Source: Bacteroidetes bacterium UBA1941 (GTDB lineage: Bacteria > Bacteroidota > Bacteroidia > Chitinophagales > LD1). From it: a stretch of DNA of 64,000 nucleotides. The notes beneath the pieces are model-generated. The model ran no database searches, had not been told where the DNA came from, and was given only the letters and a program-made list of their open reading frames with translations. Shown here in pieces: positions 53,326-61,279 of the stretch (the stretch's first letter is position 1; every line of letters starts with the position of its first letter). The DNA is taken from the NCBI GenBank assembly GCA_002336805.1, contig DDEZ01000012.1, forward strand, positions 1 through 64,000, given 5' to 3'. A program made the position numbers and the translations under genes.

Positions 53326-54075
53326 ATGGCAGCAACAAAAGAAAAAGAACTCTCTGTAGAAGAGAGACTGAACCAACTCTGGAACCTCCAGCAGATAGAT
53401 ACCAAAGTAGACAAGATAAAGATCCTGAAGGGTGAGCTCCCTGAAGAGGTTCAAATACTCGAAGACGTGATAGCAGGTCTCAACGTACGCTTGGGCAACC
53501 TCAATGAGGAAATGGCCGAGCTGGACGAGGAAATAGCAAACCGCAAGAATGCCAAGGCTATGGCCAAGGAACTGATCACCCGCTATGAGAAGCAGCAAAA
53601 CACGGTGAAGAACAACCGTGAGTTTGAGGCACTGAGCAAGGAGATCGAGCTGCAGAAGCTGGAGATACAACTCTCTGAAAAGAAGATCACCGATGCTACA
53701 GTAAAGGTAGACATCAAGAAGGGCCTGATAGAAGAAACTGAGGGCAACATCGCTACCCGCGAGAAAGAACTGAAGGCTAAGAAGAAGGAACTGGACAAGA
53801 TCATAGCCGAAACAGAGAAGGAAGAAGATGAGCTGAAGAAAGAATCAGAAAAGGCTGAGAAGAAGGTAGAAGAGCGCCTGCTGAAGGCCTACCACCGTAT
53901 ACGTAGTGCCTACCGCAATGGCCTGGCTGTAGTAGCTGTACTCCGCGATAGCTGCGGTGGCTGCTATGCCAAGATACCACCACAGCGCCAGGCTGAGATC
54001 CGCTCTAAGCGCCGTATCATCACCTGTGAGCACTGTGGCCGTATACTCGTGCACATAGGCGAAGCTGAGAAATAA
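53326..54075 (+). CDS. Coiled-coil C4 zinc-ribbon protein (CT398-like)
   Basis: This 249-aa protein is almost entirely a charged antiparallel coiled coil (residues 10-185, KLEIQLSEKKITDATVKVD in the middle). It ends in a C4 zinc ribbon: CGGCYAKIPPQ and CEHCGRILVH. This is the CT398/FlgZ-like family, encoded next to nif3 in many bacteria. The Chlamydia member binds RNA polymerase sigma and type III secretion parts. Here it is probably cytoplasmic. A strong terminator follows. Confidence 0.92.
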   Translation: MAATKEKELSVEERLNQLWNLQQIDTKVDKIKILKGELPEEVQILEDVIAGLNVRLGNLNEEMAELDEEIANRKNAKAMAKELITRYEKQQNTVKNNREFEALSKEIELQKLEIQLSEKKITDATVKVDIKKGLIEETEGNIATREKELKAKKKELDKIIAETEKEEDELKKESEKAEKKVEERLLKAYHRIRSAYRNGLAVVAVLRDSCGGCYAKIPPQRQAEIRSKRRIITCEHCGRILVHIGEAEK

Positions 54076-54097
54076 GTAACAACCAATAACTAAACAT

Positions 54098-54124
54098 AAG
54101 CGGGATCTCTGGTCCCGCTTTTTT
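54098..54124 (+). terminator. Rho-independent terminator after the zinc-ribbon gene
   Basis: AAGCGGGA (54098-54105) pairs with TCCCGCTT (54113-54120) and is followed by a T run. Confidence 0.9.
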
Positions 54125-54145
54125 ATTGATAGCAAGGAGTAAAAA

Positions 54146-54475
54146 ATGATCACAGAGCTGACATACGAAGAGTACCTGGACACGATGTCTGAAGAGATGA
54201 CCGACGTGACCGAGACCACTGACGCCACGGTAGATATATGGCCCTATGTGGCCCACCTGGTGAAGCATGGGATAGTAGCGCCAGAGGTACTGGCCGCCCA
54301 GGAGGTAGAGATAGTCTACTGGAATGAGGACGAAACTTTTGAGCATGTCCTGCTGGCTACGGACAAAGAAGAGGTCTTTGTAGTAGTAGTGGTAGATCTG
54401 GACGAGGAACTCGTGATAGGGCACCATATACTGGACCTGACCAATGAGGAGCAGGTACCAATGGAGGAAGAATAA
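54146..54475 (+). CDS. Small acidic protein paired with the helicase gene
   Basis: The 109-aa product is strongly acidic (SEEMTDVTETTDATVD at the N-terminus, EEQVPMEEE at the end). It contains a valine-rich stretch (EEVFVVVVVDLDEELV) that looks like a central beta strand. I do not recognise the family. It starts 22 bases after a terminator, and its stop is 2 bases before the DEAD-box gene start, so the two are surely co-transcribed. An RNA-mimicking or regulatory partner of the helicase is a speculation from charge and position. Confidence 0.72.
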   Translation: MITELTYEEYLDTMSEEMTDVTETTDATVDIWPYVAHLVKHGIVAPEVLAAQEVEIVYWNEDETFEHVLLATDKEEVFVVVVVDLDEELVIGHHILDLTNEEQVPMEEE

Positions 54476-54477
54476 CG

Positions 54478-55791
54478 ATGGATATAGCAGCCACTTTATC
54501 GCGCCTGAATATCCCTGCACTCAATGACATGCAGGAGGCTATGATGCAGGCCGTACCACAGTCTGATGGGGTAATCCTGCTCTCTCCTACCGGCTCGGGC
54601 AAGACACTCGGATTTCTCCTGCCTGTGGCTACACTGCTACAGCCGGCTGTAGCGGGAGTGCAGGCACTGATAGTAGTCCCCTCGCGGGAGCTGGCCATAC
54701 AGATAGAGAGCGTCTACCGCCAGATGAGCACAGGCTACAAAGTAAACAGCTGCTACGGCGGTCACTCCGTACGCACAGAGGAGCAGAACTTCTCCCACCC
54801 ACCGGCTGTGCTGGTAGGTACGCCGGGCCGTATCGTGCATCACATCCGCGCTCAGAATATAGACCTGAGCCAGGTACATACACTGGTGATGGATGAGTTT
54901 GACAAATCACTGGAGCTGGGTTTTCAGGAGGATATGGCCTATATAGTATCTCAGATCCCCTCCCTGCAGAAGCGCATACTGACATCTGCTACCGCGCTGG
55001 ATCACATTCCTGCATTCCTGCAGCTGCGCGCACCGCATGTACTGGACTTTACCCATGTGAAAACCTCCAGCTCAGTACTGGCACTGCGGGCCGTACACAT
55101 ACCTGAAGAGCTGACACGCCCCGAGGGACTCGCCTTCCTGCTCAGCAAGCTGAAAGGAGAGTCAGCCATCATATTCTGCAACCACCGCGACGCCGTCAAG
55201 AGAGTGGGTGTACAACTGAGCAGTATGAATATAGCGCACGGCATCTACCATGGAGAGATGGAGCAGATAGACCGGGAGAAGGCACTCATCATGCTGCGCA
55301 ATGGCAGTACCAATATACTAGTGACCACTGATCTGGCCTCCCGTGGGCTGGATATACCGGAGATCAGGCACATCATACACTATCAGCTGCCGGTGACAGC
55401 AGAGGCCTTTACCCATCGCAATGGACGTACGGCGCGTATGCACGCAGACGGCACCGCCTACCTGCTACTGGAGGGCAAGGACCGGATCCCGGCCTTTGCA
55501 GATGGAGATATCCGGGACGAGGAGCTGCCAGATCATTTCACACCACTGCCTGAGCCTGAGTGGCGTACGCTTTATATTGCCGCAGGCAAAAAAGACAAAG
55601 TAAACAAGACTGATATAGTAGGACTGCTGCTGCAGAAAGGCGGCCTGCAGAAGGATGATGTAGGTCGTATAGAGGTTTTGGACAAGACGGCCTATGTGGC
55701 TGTGCATACAGATAAAATAGACAAGGCCCTGCGCAGCATCCGCGAGCACAAGATCAAGGGCAAAAAAGTACGTTTTGCCATAGCGGATTGA
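54478..55791 (+). CDS. DEAD-box RNA helicase with DbpA-type RNA-binding domain
   Basis: The 437-aa protein shows helicase motifs in order: I SPTGSGKT, Ia PSRELA, Ib TPGR, II DEFD in LVMDEFDKSLELGF, III SAT, and VI HRNGRTAR. Motif II reads DEFD instead of DEAD. The C-terminal 75 residues (WRTLYIAAGKKDKVNKTDIV onward) match the DbpA RNA-binding domain, which recognises hairpin 92 of 23S rRNA in E. coli. It is therefore probably a ribosome-assembly helicase. It is shorter than typical DbpA (about 457 aa) because the N-terminal Q-motif region is brief. Confidence 0.93.
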   Translation: MDIAATLSRLNIPALNDMQEAMMQAVPQSDGVILLSPTGSGKTLGFLLPVATLLQPAVAGVQALIVVPSRELAIQIESVYRQMSTGYKVNSCYGGHSVRTEEQNFSHPPAVLVGTPGRIVHHIRAQNIDLSQVHTLVMDEFDKSLELGFQEDMAYIVSQIPSLQKRILTSATALDHIPAFLQLRAPHVLDFTHVKTSSSVLALRAVHIPEELTRPEGLAFLLSKLKGESAIIFCNHRDAVKRVGVQLSSMNIAHGIYHGEMEQIDREKALIMLRNGSTNILVTTDLASRGLDIPEIRHIIHYQLPVTAEAFTHRNGRTARMHADGTAYLLLEGKDRIPAFADGDIRDEELPDHFTPLPEPEWRTLYIAAGKKDKVNKTDIVGLLLQKGGLQKDDVGRIEVLDKTAYVAVHTDKIDKALRSIREHKIKGKKVRFAIAD

Positions 55792-55866
55792 TACTGGCTT
55801 TGCAGAGCTTTCACTACCTTTACAGGATGCCGGCCATCCGGCACTACACATACTATAACCCCTTTT

Positions 55867-57516
55867 ATGAAAAAAACACTGATCCTCCTGTTCGCTCTAT
55901 GCGGAGTTATTGCTGCGCGCGCCCAATTTGCCGCGCAGGTTACTTTTCAGCATTATTACACCAAGGCCCAGGTAGACTCTATCCTCTCTGCGCAAGGTGT
56001 ACCGGGAGGCATTCTCTCTACGATCTATGCGGTCAAAACCTATAAGGTGATCTATAATACTGTAGCCGCTGACAGTACTCCCACCACAGCCTCGGGCCTG
56101 CTGGTAGTACCACAGGGCACACCATGCAATGTGCCGATGCTCAGCTATCAGCACAATAACGTATTCCGCAAAAACAATGCACCGTCTAACTACAAGTATG
56201 AGTGGTTTATAGGTCTGGCTGGCGGCTCGCTGGGACTCATCACTATGCTGCCTGATGGACTGGGGCTAGGCAGCGGGCCGGGTCAGCATCCATTCCTGCA
56301 CCTGCAGTCTGAGGCTACAGCCGTGATAGATATGCTCCGTGCAGTACGCGAGACAGTAGATACCACCGGAGCGAGCTACAATCAGCAGCTCTTCCTGGCG
56401 GGTATCTCTGAGGGCGCCTATGCCACCATAGCCGCAAACCAATACCTGCAAAAATACCTTCCACAAATAGAAGTGACCGGCACCGGCGCCATAGCCGGCT
56501 ACTACGACCTGAGCGGTACGATGCAGAATGAAATGATCCTGTCAAACAACACCTACAATGATCCATCATTCCTCCCTGCACTCTTTCTGAGCTATAATAG
56601 CATCTATCACTATGCTGCAAGCGACTCGGACATTTTTGTATCTCCATATGACTCCCTGCTGCCAGCTCAATATAATGGCTCCAAAGAAGCATTCCAGATC
56701 AATGGTGTGATGCCGGCAGTACCTAATCAGGTGCTGCAGCAAGCTATAGTGGATACTCTCCAGAATGACCCTAACAACTATTTCACCCAGCTACTGAAAA
56801 AGAATGATGCCTATAACTGGACGCCTCACAATCCCGTGAAACTCTTTTTCTGCACGGCAGATGAGATCATACCATGGCATCACTCCGCTGTAGCCTATTC
56901 TCATTTCGTAGCGAATGGCTCAGTCTCTGTAGACACGCTGAATGTAGGCGACACCTACGATCACAATATCTGCGGGCAATTTTCTACGCTGGCTGCCATC
57001 TCTGCTATACGCGGATTAATATTCCAGCCGCTGGTATCACATGTATCTGCCACGCAGGCTTCATCAGCTACCGCTGCCGATGGTACTGCGAGTGTACGTG
57101 ATACGTTTGGCAATCCGCCGTATGTATGGCACTGGAGCACTGGCGACAGCACAGCTACTATTACCGGCCTTACGGCTGGTGTCTATTATGTGACTACTAC
57201 TGACCAGTCTCACTGCACCCGTACAGATAGCATCCGCGTATCATTTGTGAATGGTATCAATGATATCTCCACTGCATCTATCACCATCTACCCTAATCCT
57301 ACCCACGGCCAGGTAGTGATCGATCATGCCCATAGTACTGAGCAGCTGACCAGCATAGAACTGCTGGATATCAGCGGGCACAGCCTCCTATCGCCAGCTA
57401 TAAATCCGTCAGGCGTGACCACGCTGGACCTCAGTGACCGCGCCCGGGGCGTGTACATAGTGCACCTGCGCACAGCGAGCGGCAGGGAGCTGCATAGCAA
57501 GGTAGTACTGCTCTGA
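55867..57516 (+). CDS. T9SS-exported alpha/beta hydrolase (secretory-lipase-like)
   Basis: The 549-aa protein has a signal peptide (MKKTLILLFALCGVIAARAQ) and an alpha/beta hydrolase domain. The nucleophile serine is in LAGISEGAYATIAANQYLQK, like the G-Y-S-E-G elbow of secretory lipases. The acid is probably Asp in FFCTADEIIPWH and the His in TYDHNICGQF. A short beta domain follows (PYVWHWSTGDSTATITG, SprB-like). The final 75 residues are a T9SS type A sorting signal (ITIYPNPTHGQVVIDH, ELLDISGHSLL, RGVYIVHLRT). It should act outside the cell on esters or lipids; the substrate is not known. It stands alone, ended by a terminator. Confidence 0.92.
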   Translation: MKKTLILLFALCGVIAARAQFAAQVTFQHYYTKAQVDSILSAQGVPGGILSTIYAVKTYKVIYNTVAADSTPTTASGLLVVPQGTPCNVPMLSYQHNNVFRKNNAPSNYKYEWFIGLAGGSLGLITMLPDGLGLGSGPGQHPFLHLQSEATAVIDMLRAVRETVDTTGASYNQQLFLAGISEGAYATIAANQYLQKYLPQIEVTGTGAIAGYYDLSGTMQNEMILSNNTYNDPSFLPALFLSYNSIYHYAASDSDIFVSPYDSLLPAQYNGSKEAFQINGVMPAVPNQVLQQAIVDTLQNDPNNYFTQLLKKNDAYNWTPHNPVKLFFCTADEIIPWHHSAVAYSHFVANGSVSVDTLNVGDTYDHNICGQFSTLAAISAIRGLIFQPLVSHVSATQASSATAADGTASVRDTFGNPPYVWHWSTGDSTATITGLTAGVYYVTTTDQSHCTRTDSIRVSFVNGINDISTASITIYPNPTHGQVVIDHAHSTEQLTSIELLDISGHSLLSPAINPSGVTTLDLSDRARGVYIVHLRTASGRELHSKVVLL

Positions 57517-57537
57517 CACAGGTAAACTCATATATCG

Positions 57538-57564
57538 AAGCCTCGTCACTGACCAGGCTTTTTA
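57538..57564 (+). terminator. Terminator after the hydrolase gene
   Basis: AAGCCT pairs with AGGCTT across an 11-base loop and is followed by a T-rich run, 22 bases after the stop. Confidence 0.6.
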
Positions 57565-57688
57565 CTTTTATCAGACAGCTCATCACAACAGCTGAAAAAT
57601 TGCACTCTTCTTTACCGAAGGAATAACTTACTTTCTGCCGTCTATCTATCAGACCAGGCAAAACAGATATACCCCGGAGTAGATATCA

Positions 57689-58261
57689 ATGACAGATGAG
57701 AGGCTGCTGAAAGGCCTGCGGGAGCAGGATACTATGGCACTGCGTGAATTTGTAGCGCAGTACCAGCAGCGTGTCTATAATACAGCTATATCCTTTGTAA
57801 AAGACAGTGCTGATGCAGAAGAGCTAGCTCAGGACGTATTTCTCTCAGTATGGAGCTCTATAGATAGTTTTCGCGGAGATGCATCCCTGTCTACCTGGGT
57901 ATACCGCATCACTGTGACCAGGTCTCTGGATCTGATCAGGGCGCGCGCGCGCAAGAAGCGGTTTGGGTTTATCTTTTCCCTATCGGGTGATAATGCTGAG
58001 GTCGCATCTAAAACGGTGAACTGGGTACACCCCGGAGTGATAGAAGAGAACAAGGAAAAGGCAATACACTTATTTCGCGCCATAGATGCACTGCCAGAGA
58101 GCCAGCGGGTGGCCTTTACCCTCAGCAAGGTAGAGCAATTAAGCCAGCGGGAGATAGCAGAGATCATGCAGCTGAAAGAAGGAGCTGTAGAGTCACTGCT
58201 GCAGCGGGCCAAGCAGAACCTGCGCCGCGCGCTGGAGACCATTTACAGGGAGCTACTGTGA
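57689..58261 (+). CDS. ECF-type RNA polymerase sigma factor
   Basis: The 190-aa protein has sigma region 2 (FVAQYQQRVYNTAISFVKDS, DAEELAQDVFLSVWSSIDSF, LSTWVYRITVTRSLDLIR) and region 4 (LPESQRVAFTLSKVEQLSQR, EIAEIMQLKEGAVESLLQRA). The ends and length fit extracytoplasmic-function sigma-70 proteins. A 70-base gap leads to a small membrane protein that looks like its regulator, followed by a CpxP/Spy-like gene, so it probably controls an envelope or metal stress response in this cluster. Confidence 0.95.
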   Translation: MTDERLLKGLREQDTMALREFVAQYQQRVYNTAISFVKDSADAEELAQDVFLSVWSSIDSFRGDASLSTWVYRITVTRSLDLIRARARKKRFGFIFSLSGDNAEVASKTVNWVHPGVIEENKEKAIHLFRAIDALPESQRVAFTLSKVEQLSQREIAEIMQLKEGAVESLLQRAKQNLRRALETIYRELL

Positions 58262-58331
58262 GCAGCAAAAATATTAACAAACAGGACCAAAGGAAAAGAA
58301 AATCAATAGCGTCTATACGAAAACCAAGGCA

Positions 58332-58658
58332 ATGGAAAAAGAGAAATGGATAGAAGCGACGCTGCGTAGCGCAGATGGCATGAGCCGGGCCGAGGCACCG
58401 GATATCATAGCCAGTGTGCAGGCACGTATAGGCGGCAGGCAGGTGACCATGACTGTGACGTCTGGTACACTATGGCGCATAGCCGCATCTGTGGCACTAC
58501 TCGTAGCGCTGAATATCACCACTCTGATCAGCAGCGGGCCCTCACATCATGAGGGCAATGCGAGTAGCTCAGAGGCGCTCCTGGGCCTAACGAATATCGC
58601 AGGCTCACATGCGGATGTAGGAGAGCTATTTTTTGGCAATGAAGTGACAGCACCATGA
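58332..58658 (+). CDS. Small single-pass membrane protein, probable anti-sigma factor
   Basis: This 108-aa product has a short cytoplasmic part (EKWIEATLRSADGMSRAEAP, residues 4-23), one transmembrane helix (LWRIAASVALLVALNITTLI, about 47-66) and a periplasmic tail. No zinc-binding HxxxCxxC anti-sigma motif is present, so the anti-sigma role rests on position after an ECF sigma gene and topology. Its stop overlaps the next start by four bases (ATGA). Confidence 0.8.
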   Translation: MEKEKWIEATLRSADGMSRAEAPDIIASVQARIGGRQVTMTVTSGTLWRIAASVALLVALNITTLISSGPSHHEGNASSSEALLGLTNIAGSHADVGELFFGNEVTAP

Positions 58659-59146
58659 GCGAGGCACCAAAGATCAAAGTACTAAGTGTACTGGTAGGCG
58701 TGCTCATCCTGCTGAATGTGGTATCCCTGGGATATATCTGGTGGGGGCACAGTACACGGCATGAGCGCGGTCCACGCGAAGGCCGCGCACCTGCAGGGCT
58801 GGTGATAAAAGAACTACAGTTTGACCGGAAGCAACAGGATGAATTTGAAAAACTACGCAACGAACACCATAGAGCAATGGTAACAATAGGCGAACAAGAC
58901 CGGGCACTGCACGATGAGCTATTCCGTAGTCTCGGGCGCAGTAGTGATACCTCTGCCTATGCAGACTCGCTGATCCACCGCATCGCTATGCTGCGCATAG
59001 AAAATGAACAAATCACCTACCGCCACCTGGCACAGGTGCGCCAGATGTGCACGCCGGTACAGCAGCAGCGATTTGACGCCATGATAGCTGAGGCCATGGC
59101 CAGACATGAGCATGAAGGCGGCCCGCAGGGACCTCCCGGCCAGTAG
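58655..59146 (+). CDS. CpxP/Spy-like periplasmic stress or metal-sensor protein
   Basis: The 163-aa protein has an N-terminal membrane anchor (VLSVLVGVLILLNVVSLGYI) and a helical, charged periplasmic domain typical of the CpxP/Spy/CnrX group: LQFDRKQQDEFEKLRNEHHR, LHDELFRSLG, IENEQITYRHLAQVRQMCTP and QQQRFDAMIAEAM. Histidines at both ends (HSTRHERG, ARHEHEGG) could bind metal. In CnrYXH-type systems such a protein senses metal and acts through an anti-sigma factor on an ECF sigma; the same three gene types occur here. Confidence 0.88.
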   Translation: MSEAPKIKVLSVLVGVLILLNVVSLGYIWWGHSTRHERGPREGRAPAGLVIKELQFDRKQQDEFEKLRNEHHRAMVTIGEQDRALHDELFRSLGRSSDTSAYADSLIHRIAMLRIENEQITYRHLAQVRQMCTPVQQQRFDAMIAEAMARHEHEGGPQGPPGQ

Positions 59147-59200
59147 CGAAAACTTTGTAAATTAACCTTCTATATAATAACACTAAACCCTCTTCTAACC

Positions 59201-60481
59201 ATGAAAAAACTCCTCCTCGTCGTCGGTATCCTGAGCTGTGCTTCGGGCTATGCGCAGCTCTCCCCGGTGATCACATCGTGGATACAAAACCCTGACACCA
59301 ATGCTAATCGTGGCTATGCCAATATCCCGTCTAATGTGGAGGTGGTACAATACTCGACCACAGATGTTTATGTGAGCTGTACCTGCATACCAGGCTACAG
59401 CATCGGCCCATGGAATAATCCTAACGTAGCCTCCAATCAGAATTTCGTCTACAAGATCACCCGCACTCCGCAGCCTAACACCGGTACACTCACGTCTATC
59501 GGCCTCGGGCACATTGGCGTACTGACCAATGGTGTCAGCATTTTCAATGCAGATGATGCGCAGTACGTGAACAGCGTATGGTCGCGCAATGGGTATTATT
59601 TTGAATACCCGAGTTTTGACAACTGTATAGGTCACCCGCAGCAAAACGGAGAATACCATCACCATGTCAGTCCTAAGTGCCTCTACGACCAGACGGACAG
59701 TACGCACCACTCCCCTATCATCGGCTATATGTTTGATGGCTATCCGGTGTATGGTGCCTACGGCTATGCAGATACCAATGGCGGCGGAGGTATCAAGCGT
59801 ATGCGGTCATCTTACAGGCTGCGTACTGACACCACCCGCACTACCAAGCCAGACGGCACTACAGCCTCTCAGGCGGGTCCGAGTCCTACACGCACCTATA
59901 CAGTGACTACACCAATGGGTACCCAGAATATCACCTATCCTATGGGCTGCCTGCTCTGGGACTATGAGTATGTAGCAGGTCATGGCGACCTTGACTCCCG
60001 CAACGGCCGCTGGTGCATCACACCGGAGTATCCTAACGGCACCTATGCCTACTTTATGACGCTGGACTCTACGCTGACACCTGCCTATCCATATACCTCT
60101 ACAGGCACCTACTATGGCACGGTACAGTCTGGCAATACTGGTACCGGACCAGGATCCAGCGGGGGTCATAATACGATATCCGCACCTACTACCGTCTATA
60201 CCGGCACTACCGGTGCGAATGATGTGCAGCGCATTCCTCTATGCGAGATCATGCCAAATCCATCTACAGGTTATTTCTACGTGTATATGGATAATAAGAG
60301 CAGCAATAACATAACCGGCAAACTCTATAATGAAACTGGCCAGCTCATACAGACCATAGACTATATGCAGCCCAGCATAGCCTATACACTGGACCTGACG
60401 CAGTATCCGGCCGGTATATACCTGCTGCACCTGAATGACGGAAATCAGAACGTGATCAAAAAGATCGTAAAAGCAAATTAA
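59201..60481 (+). CDS. YHYH-domain T9SS-exported protein
   Basis: The 426-aa protein has a signal peptide (MKKLLLVVGILSCASGYAQ) and a YHYH domain, recognised by NGEYHHHVSPKCLYD and the downstream IGYMFDGYPVYGAYGY and LDSRNGRWCITPEYPNGTYA. The last 75 residues form a T9SS type A sorting domain (CEIMPNPSTGYFYVYM, KLYNETGQLIQTI, YPAGIYLLHLND). YHYH proteins are secreted and often lie near MbnP/MbnH-like genes; their chemistry is unknown, though the His cluster suggests metal binding. The gene follows the CpxP-like gene by 54 bases and precedes MbnP by 12. Confidence 0.93.
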   Translation: MKKLLLVVGILSCASGYAQLSPVITSWIQNPDTNANRGYANIPSNVEVVQYSTTDVYVSCTCIPGYSIGPWNNPNVASNQNFVYKITRTPQPNTGTLTSIGLGHIGVLTNGVSIFNADDAQYVNSVWSRNGYYFEYPSFDNCIGHPQQNGEYHHHVSPKCLYDQTDSTHHSPIIGYMFDGYPVYGAYGYADTNGGGGIKRMRSSYRLRTDTTRTTKPDGTTASQAGPSPTRTYTVTTPMGTQNITYPMGCLLWDYEYVAGHGDLDSRNGRWCITPEYPNGTYAYFMTLDSTLTPAYPYTSTGTYYGTVQSGNTGTGPGSSGGHNTISAPTTVYTGTTGANDVQRIPLCEIMPNPSTGYFYVYMDNKSSNNITGKLYNETGQLIQTIDYMQPSIAYTLDLTQYPAGIYLLHLNDGNQNVIKKIVKAN

Positions 60482-60493
60482 TATCTTCGGTCT

Positions 60494-61279
60494 ATGTGCC
60501 GGATAGCTATCATACCTAAGACCACCTGGCTCACCACAGCACTCGCTGTGGTGATGTCTTTTAGCGCTATAGCTCAGGAGCTGCATCTGCAGTTTGAGAA
60601 TGTAGTCAACGGCAAACGTATAGCTCTTGACACCGTCACGTATACTAATGCCCTGGGTCAAAGCTATACTGTATCCAATCTGAAGTACTATATCAGTAAT
60701 ATCCGGCTCACCACACTGTCAGGTCAGGTACTCAGCGACTCAGGCTACTACCTCATACGCGAGGATGATCCATCGTCTATGGCTATCACCTTGCATCATA
60801 TACCTCAAGGTGCTTATAGCAAGATCACCTTTCTGGTAGGTGTAGATAGTCTGCATAATTGCAGCGGGGCGCAGAGCGATGCGCTAGATCCGGTCAATGG
60901 CATGTTCTGGACGTGGAACACAGGTTATATCTTCTTTAAGCTGGAAGGAAAATCAAGCGCCTCTAAGAACCCCGGTGGGATCTATGAATACCACATAGGT
61001 GGCTATAAGGCTCCGGCCAACTGTATACGCAGTGTCTCCCTCACACTAGAGTCTGGTGCCGGAGACAGCCCCGATATGGTCGATGCTCCCAAAGGAAAAA
61101 ACCAGGCTATCGGGATGAAGTCAATATATATCCATGCAGACATAGCCAAGATTATAGATAAACCTACGCCACTGGATATGGCCAGGTATAACTCTGTGAC
61201 GGACTTTCACAATGCAGCTATGATAGCAGACCGCTACCAGCATCTTTTCTCTCTGGACCATGTAGTATATGGTGAATAA
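60494..61279 (+). CDS. MbnP-family protein
   Basis: The 261-aa protein has a signal peptide (cleaved after IAQ, about residue 28) and the MbnP domain: LHLQFENVVNGKRIALDTVT, NLKYYISNIRL, FLVGVDSLHNCSGAQSDALD and NGMFWTWNTGYIFFKLEG. In methanotrophs MbnP binds copper after its partner MbnH oxidises a tryptophan to kynurenine. Here the mature protein has only two tryptophans, W139 and W141, both in the conserved FWTWN motif. The mbnH-like gene overlaps this one by 11 bases, confirming the pairing. Confidence 0.95.
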   Translation: MCRIAIIPKTTWLTTALAVVMSFSAIAQELHLQFENVVNGKRIALDTVTYTNALGQSYTVSNLKYYISNIRLTTLSGQVLSDSGYYLIREDDPSSMAITLHHIPQGAYSKITFLVGVDSLHNCSGAQSDALDPVNGMFWTWNTGYIFFKLEGKSSASKNPGGIYEYHIGGYKAPANCIRSVSLTLESGAGDSPDMVDAPKGKNQAIGMKSIYIHADIAKIIDKPTPLDMARYNSVTDFHNAAMIADRYQHLFSLDHVVYGE

